Positions 5,745-8,080 of a DNA stretch of 8,080 nt are shown here, piece by piece. Positions within the stretch are counted from its first letter, which is position 1. Every line of letters begins with the position of its first letter. The stretch spans positions 1 to 8,080 of the forward strand of contig DAHWJX010000132.1 of NCBI GenBank assembly GCA_027343965.1, written 5' to 3'. The notes beneath the pieces were generated by a model. It was given only the letters and a program-made list of their open reading frames with translations, ran no database searches and was not told the DNA's origin. Both the position numbers and the translations under genes were made by a program. The DNA is from JAKACU01 sp021821185. GTDB taxonomy: Bacteria; Bacillota; Bacilli; Alicyclobacillales; SLC66.

Positions 5745-7073
5745 ATGGCATTAAGCATTCAGATGTTTACACAGCAAACATACTACGCAAATCATTATGC
5801 GCCGAATAGCGAGTGGTCTCAATTATATTACGCTCTGCAAAATGATGCGAGCCTAAACTCAAAAGACATTAGTGTAAAGCTAAATGACGAAGGGGAATAT
5901 ACAGGTTGGACGTATAGCGAGATCGCCTCGTTCGTTGAAGGTGGAGGTATTTGGATTGACTGGTGTGGGTGGCCATTAGCTGCCACCGATACTACTATAT
6001 TTGTTCCTATGGGAGATTTTGAAGCTAATTTTGCTGGTCTCGCTAAATCTTTAGGGGTGCCAATGGGATATGAAAACGGGCCTCCTAGTTTCTCAGCTGT
6101 CCCTTCCGGTTTTCCTTATGTACGCAGTTTATGTACTACTGGCGCGGTAGAAGGACAAGGATTCGAGGCAAACCCTAATAGCATCAGTACCGTAAGCGGT
6201 ACAACACACTGCTATTCTAGTTTTGCGATCAGGTATGGCAAGGGCGCATATTTTTACGCTTTTGGAAATAATATCGCATACGGTTACGGAGATCTACTTC
6301 CTCAGACGCCCAATCCAGGAGTTCCTTTTGATCAATACTGGCCCTTTATCCAGAGCGTCATGCAAGAAATTGTAGGCTATAAACTGACAACATCAAGTGG
6401 ACCAGGCTGTTCGTATTACGGGACATATAAGGGTCAAACGTCAAGCGGACTATTTATTTATGAGCGTCAAAGCGGTTCGGACATCATACAAACGATCGTT
6501 GATAGCACATGTACGCCAATTGGGGGGGTGAAGACAATCGCACCGACAAACTGCAACTCAAATGGACAATATGGCACGTATGTGGGTACAGGAGCAAACT
6601 TCGGATCGGTCGCCACAGATGCAGTTTACATGAAGCAGGGTAGTGGGACATATACACTTTCTGTAATTGATCCGACCACCTGTGCATTAAATGGAAGTTT
6701 TCAGCACACTGGTACTTTTTCAACATCGGGATCAAATGGAACTGGAACACCAACAAACTGCAACTCAAATGGACAATACGGCACGTATGTGGGTACGGGT
6801 GCTGATTTTGGTTCTGTTGCTACGGACGCAGTGTATATGAAACAGAGTAGCGGAAGCTACACATTATACGTTGTCGATCCGACCACCTGCGCATTAAAAG
6901 GACATTTTCAGCACGCGGGAACCTTTTCGGCATCTGGATCTAGTTCAAACTCATCACCAAGTGCAGGTAATGGAACCACGCTCTCGACTCAGGATTACAT
7001 CTACGCAGGTGCAGTGATCGGATTTCTTGGAGTAGCATATTGGTTTTTGAAACGTCCTCCGCAGGGGGAGTGA
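5745..7073 (+). CDS. C-terminally anchored protein with three Cys-bracketed beta modules
   Basis: A 442-aa protein. The N-terminal domain (about 1-210) has FVEGGGIWIDWCGWP at 63-77 and YGKGAYFYAFGN at 164-175, then GDLLPQTPNPGVPFDQYW. This order recalls ThuA/glutamine-amidotransferase-like Rossmann domains (the 'GG' strand-loop and a late 'GKG-x-YFYAFG' strand), but I see no catalytic triad and treat this as a lead only. Three beta-rich modules follow, each starting near a Cys and YGTY and ending with T-C: Cys222-Cys256, Cys270-Cys313 and Cys339-Cys382. A Ser/Gly linker leads to a membrane segment at about 419-435 and a short tail KRPPQGE. There is no signal peptide. A related module and anchor occur in the next protein. 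Probably surface- or virion-membrane-anchored; function unknown. Confidence 0.75.
   Translation: MALSIQMFTQQTYYANHYAPNSEWSQLYYALQNDASLNSKDISVKLNDEGEYTGWTYSEIASFVEGGGIWIDWCGWPLAATDTTIFVPMGDFEANFAGLAKSLGVPMGYENGPPSFSAVPSGFPYVRSLCTTGAVEGQGFEANPNSISTVSGTTHCYSSFAIRYGKGAYFYAFGNNIAYGYGDLLPQTPNPGVPFDQYWPFIQSVMQEIVGYKLTTSSGPGCSYYGTYKGQTSSGLFIYERQSGSDIIQTIVDSTCTPIGGVKTIAPTNCNSNGQYGTYVGTGANFGSVATDAVYMKQGSGTYTLSVIDPTTCALNGSFQHTGTFSTSGSNGTGTPTNCNSNGQYGTYVGTGADFGSVATDAVYMKQSSGSYTLYVVDPTTCALKGHFQHAGTFSASGSSSNSSPSAGNGTTLSTQDYIYAGAVIGFLGVAYWFLKRPPQGE
6546..6733 (+). repeat. Cys-bracketed module, DNA repeat unit 1
   Basis: Matches 6753-6940 with a 207-bp (69-codon) period. The first 26 bp are identical, as is most of the stretch around the second Cys (ATCCGACCACCTG), while the middle differs mostly at third codon positions. 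It encodes NCNSNGQYGTYVGTG and later DPTTCAL. Confidence 0.9.
6753..6940 (+). repeat. Cys-bracketed module, DNA repeat unit 2
   Basis: Second copy of the 207-bp-period unit. A third, more diverged module precedes the pair (about 6402-6530: GCSYYGTYKG to DSTC), and a fourth is in the next gene (about 7525-7660: LHCDTTLYGTYVGTG to PLTC). Confidence 0.9.
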
Positions 7074-7075
7074 TC
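7064..7075 (+). promoter_or_regulatory. Ribosome binding site overlapping a stop codon, GTG start
   Basis: GGGGGAGTGATC includes the upstream TGA (7071-7073). Its purine core ends 9 nt before GTG 7080, supporting that non-ATG start. Confidence 0.7.
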
Positions 7076-7079
7076 AACC

Positions 7080-7802
7080 GTGAGTAATGCTAGTTTTTTT
7101 AATAGCTCAACAGTACAGGGAATCGCTGTATACGTTTCACGCTCAACGACCATCCCTGTATCGGACATTTTAGCACAGATGGCAGATGAAACAGGATTCG
7201 GTACAAGTTACCAGTGGATAGCTTGTAAAAATCCTGCTGGCTTATCTCTTAATGGTCAGCTTGGATGTTTTACGAGTTATCAGCAAGCAGAGCAAACGTA
7301 TGCTGGCTACTATCACAATGGATACTATAACAATGTGCTTGCTGTCGCAAAAAGCGGAGCATCGCCCCAACAGGTAGCTGTTGCAATCGGAGAGTCGCCA
7401 TGGGCAAGTAGCCACTATGACGCGGACAACACAGGGCAACCAGGCATTGATCTGATTAACATTATCAATAATTACAATTTGACTCAGTACGATCGCTTGA
7501 CTACTCAGCAAACGTCTGCGTTGCACTGCGACACTACGTTGTATGGAACCTATGTAGGAACAGGAGCTAGTGCGGATGTTTCCAACGGGCTTGAGGTATA
7601 CACGCGAACGGTTGGAGGAGTGAAAATCAACACAGTCATAAACCCTTTGACCTGTTCGATTGTGGACGTTTATACTATGGCTCCACCTCTATCTCAGTTA
7701 CTAAGAGATCAAGGATTTTGGCTGGCGCTGACAATCGGAGGGATAGGGGGAGCAGGTATATTGATGTTTTTGCGTAAACGTTCTAAAAAAAGCGCATTAT
7801 GA
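7080..7802 (+). CDS. GH73-type N-acetylglucosaminidase (lysozyme-like) with C-terminal anchor
   Basis: A 240-aa protein starting at GTG. Residues about 24-140 fit the glucosaminidase (GH73, PF01832-like) domain: ILAQMADETGFGTS at 30-43 with candidate catalytic Glu37, NPAG at 51-54 in place of the usual N-L-F-G, CFTSYQQAEQTYAGYY at 63-78, and SPWASSHYD before a closing helix ending near 132 (IDLINIINNY). The family cleaves the glycan backbone of peptidoglycan. A Cys150-Cys192 module with YGTYVGTG follows, the same kind as in the upstream protein. Residues 213-231 form a membrane segment containing IGGIGGAGILMFL, then RKRSKKSAL. It has no signal peptide. Located next to a holin-like gene, it could be a lysin, but the anchor suggests a wall-penetrating enzyme fixed in a membrane. 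Confidence 0.75.
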   Translation: MSNASFFNSSTVQGIAVYVSRSTTIPVSDILAQMADETGFGTSYQWIACKNPAGLSLNGQLGCFTSYQQAEQTYAGYYHNGYYNNVLAVAKSGASPQQVAVAIGESPWASSHYDADNTGQPGIDLINIINNYNLTQYDRLTTQQTSALHCDTTLYGTYVGTGASADVSNGLEVYTRTVGGVKINTVINPLTCSIVDVYTMAPPLSQLLRDQGFWLALTIGGIGGAGILMFLRKRSKKSAL

Positions 7803-7821
7803 TCATATATAGACTATTCGC

Positions 7822-7853
7822 GGATAAAAATAGACACTTTTTGGCTAAAAATA
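7822..7853 (+). repeat. AT-rich imperfect direct repeat between genes
   Basis: GGATAAAAATA (7822-7832) and GGCTAAAAATA (7843-7853) match at 10 of 11 bases with a 21-bp spacing, two helical turns. The 70-bp gap also holds a 10-bp palindrome TATGATCATA (7798-7807) over the stop codon. A regulatory site is possible; chance similarity in AT-rich DNA is equally possible. No clear terminator or promoter is seen here. Confidence 0.35.
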
Positions 7854-7861
7854 AGCAAAAT

Positions 7862-7869
7862 GGGGTGAT
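7862..7869 (+). promoter_or_regulatory. Ribosome binding site for start at 7873
   Basis: GGGGTGAT precedes ATG 7873 by 3 nt, in the same layout as at 4033 and 5733. Confidence 0.75.
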
Positions 7870-7872
7870 TTC

Positions 7873-8080
7873 ATGCCAGAATTTGATATTACCGATCCTT
7901 CCATGCAAATGCACATCACCAACGCAATCAAGGCCGCCCACCGTAGTTCAAGGGACAAAAAATTAAAAAAAGCTGAACAAGACCGATATGAGTCTCAACG
8001 AAAATTATTACAAGATATGGTGGATGAAATGAAGAAAATGAATGGTGAAGAGGTGCTAACGGTTGCAACAGCAACTGGCA
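7873..8080 (+). CDS. Coiled-coil protein, partial (runs off right edge)
   Basis: The first 69 codons are visible and the frame is open at the edge. It begins MPEFDITDPSMQMHITNAIK and continues with a strongly charged helical stretch (KLKKAEQDRYESQRKLL, DMVDEMKKMNGEEV), probably a coiled coil. No signal peptide or membrane segment is seen in this part. I do not recognise the family. It follows the glucosaminidase gene after 70 bp that contain the AT-rich direct repeats, and has the same type of ribosome binding site as its neighbours, so it is probably part of the same element. Confidence 0.75.
   Translation, partial: MPEFDITDPSMQMHITNAIKAAHRSSRDKKLKKAEQDRYESQRKLLQDMVDEMKKMNGEEVLTVATATG

Noticed and set aside
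7706..7802. Sortase (LPXTG) or PEP-CTERM-type sorting signal on the glucosaminidase
   Set aside because: The hydrophobic stretch plus basic tail looks similar, but there is no LPXTG or PEP motif before it.

Overview
The window reads as part of a bacteriophage, prophage or phage-like element of a Gram-positive host, most likely a Bacillota (Firmicutes) member. Evidence for this is the run of long Shine-Dalgarno sequences close to GGAGGTGATC, the use of GTG and TTG starts, compact + strand genes with ATGA stop/start overlaps, U-tailed hairpin terminators, and cell-wall enzymes of Gram-positive type. Base composition looks mid-40s % G+C by eye. No portal, terminase, capsid, integrase, transposase, tRNA, rRNA or CRISPR array is visible, so the phage origin is inferred and not proven.

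Left edge (1-317): no convincing + strand gene. There is a possible start of a leftward gene beside a perfect 19-bp dyad, then a + strand leader-like stretch with three hairpins. The last hairpin is a Rho-independent terminator, and the arms can pair in alternative ways, as in an attenuator.

First operon (318-2549): four genes joined by three 4-bp ATGA overlaps. They encode a small acidic protein with internal tandem duplications, a permuted NlpC/P60-like (papain-fold) enzyme, a small class I SAM methyltransferase, and a GT-A-like glycosyltransferase. A strong terminator follows.

Second block (2602-5340): a 476-aa Ser/Thr-rich protein with an N-terminal membrane segment and a PA14-like beta domain, carrying a perfect 64-bp in-frame direct repeat, then a C1 (papain) family cysteine peptidase with an Ig-like C-terminal part. 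Another strong terminator follows.

Third block (5428-7802): a small XhlA/holin-like coiled-coil plus membrane protein; a 442-aa protein with an unrecognised, possibly amidotransferase-like N-terminal domain and three Cys-bracketed beta modules; and a GH73-type glucosaminidase carrying one further copy of that module. The last two end in a Gly-rich membrane segment with a basic tail. A coiled-coil gene runs off the right edge.

Working model (inference): this is a surface, entry or lysis module. Several wall- or protein-cutting enzymes sit with membrane-anchored display proteins, and the methyltransferase and glycosyltransferase may decorate sugars or the Ser/Thr-rich protein. The main puzzle is that three proteins share a similar Gly-rich, basic-flanked membrane anchor, at the N-terminus in one and the C-terminus in two, yet none has a signal peptide. 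That would suit proteins of a virion membrane, or an unusual export or anchoring route.
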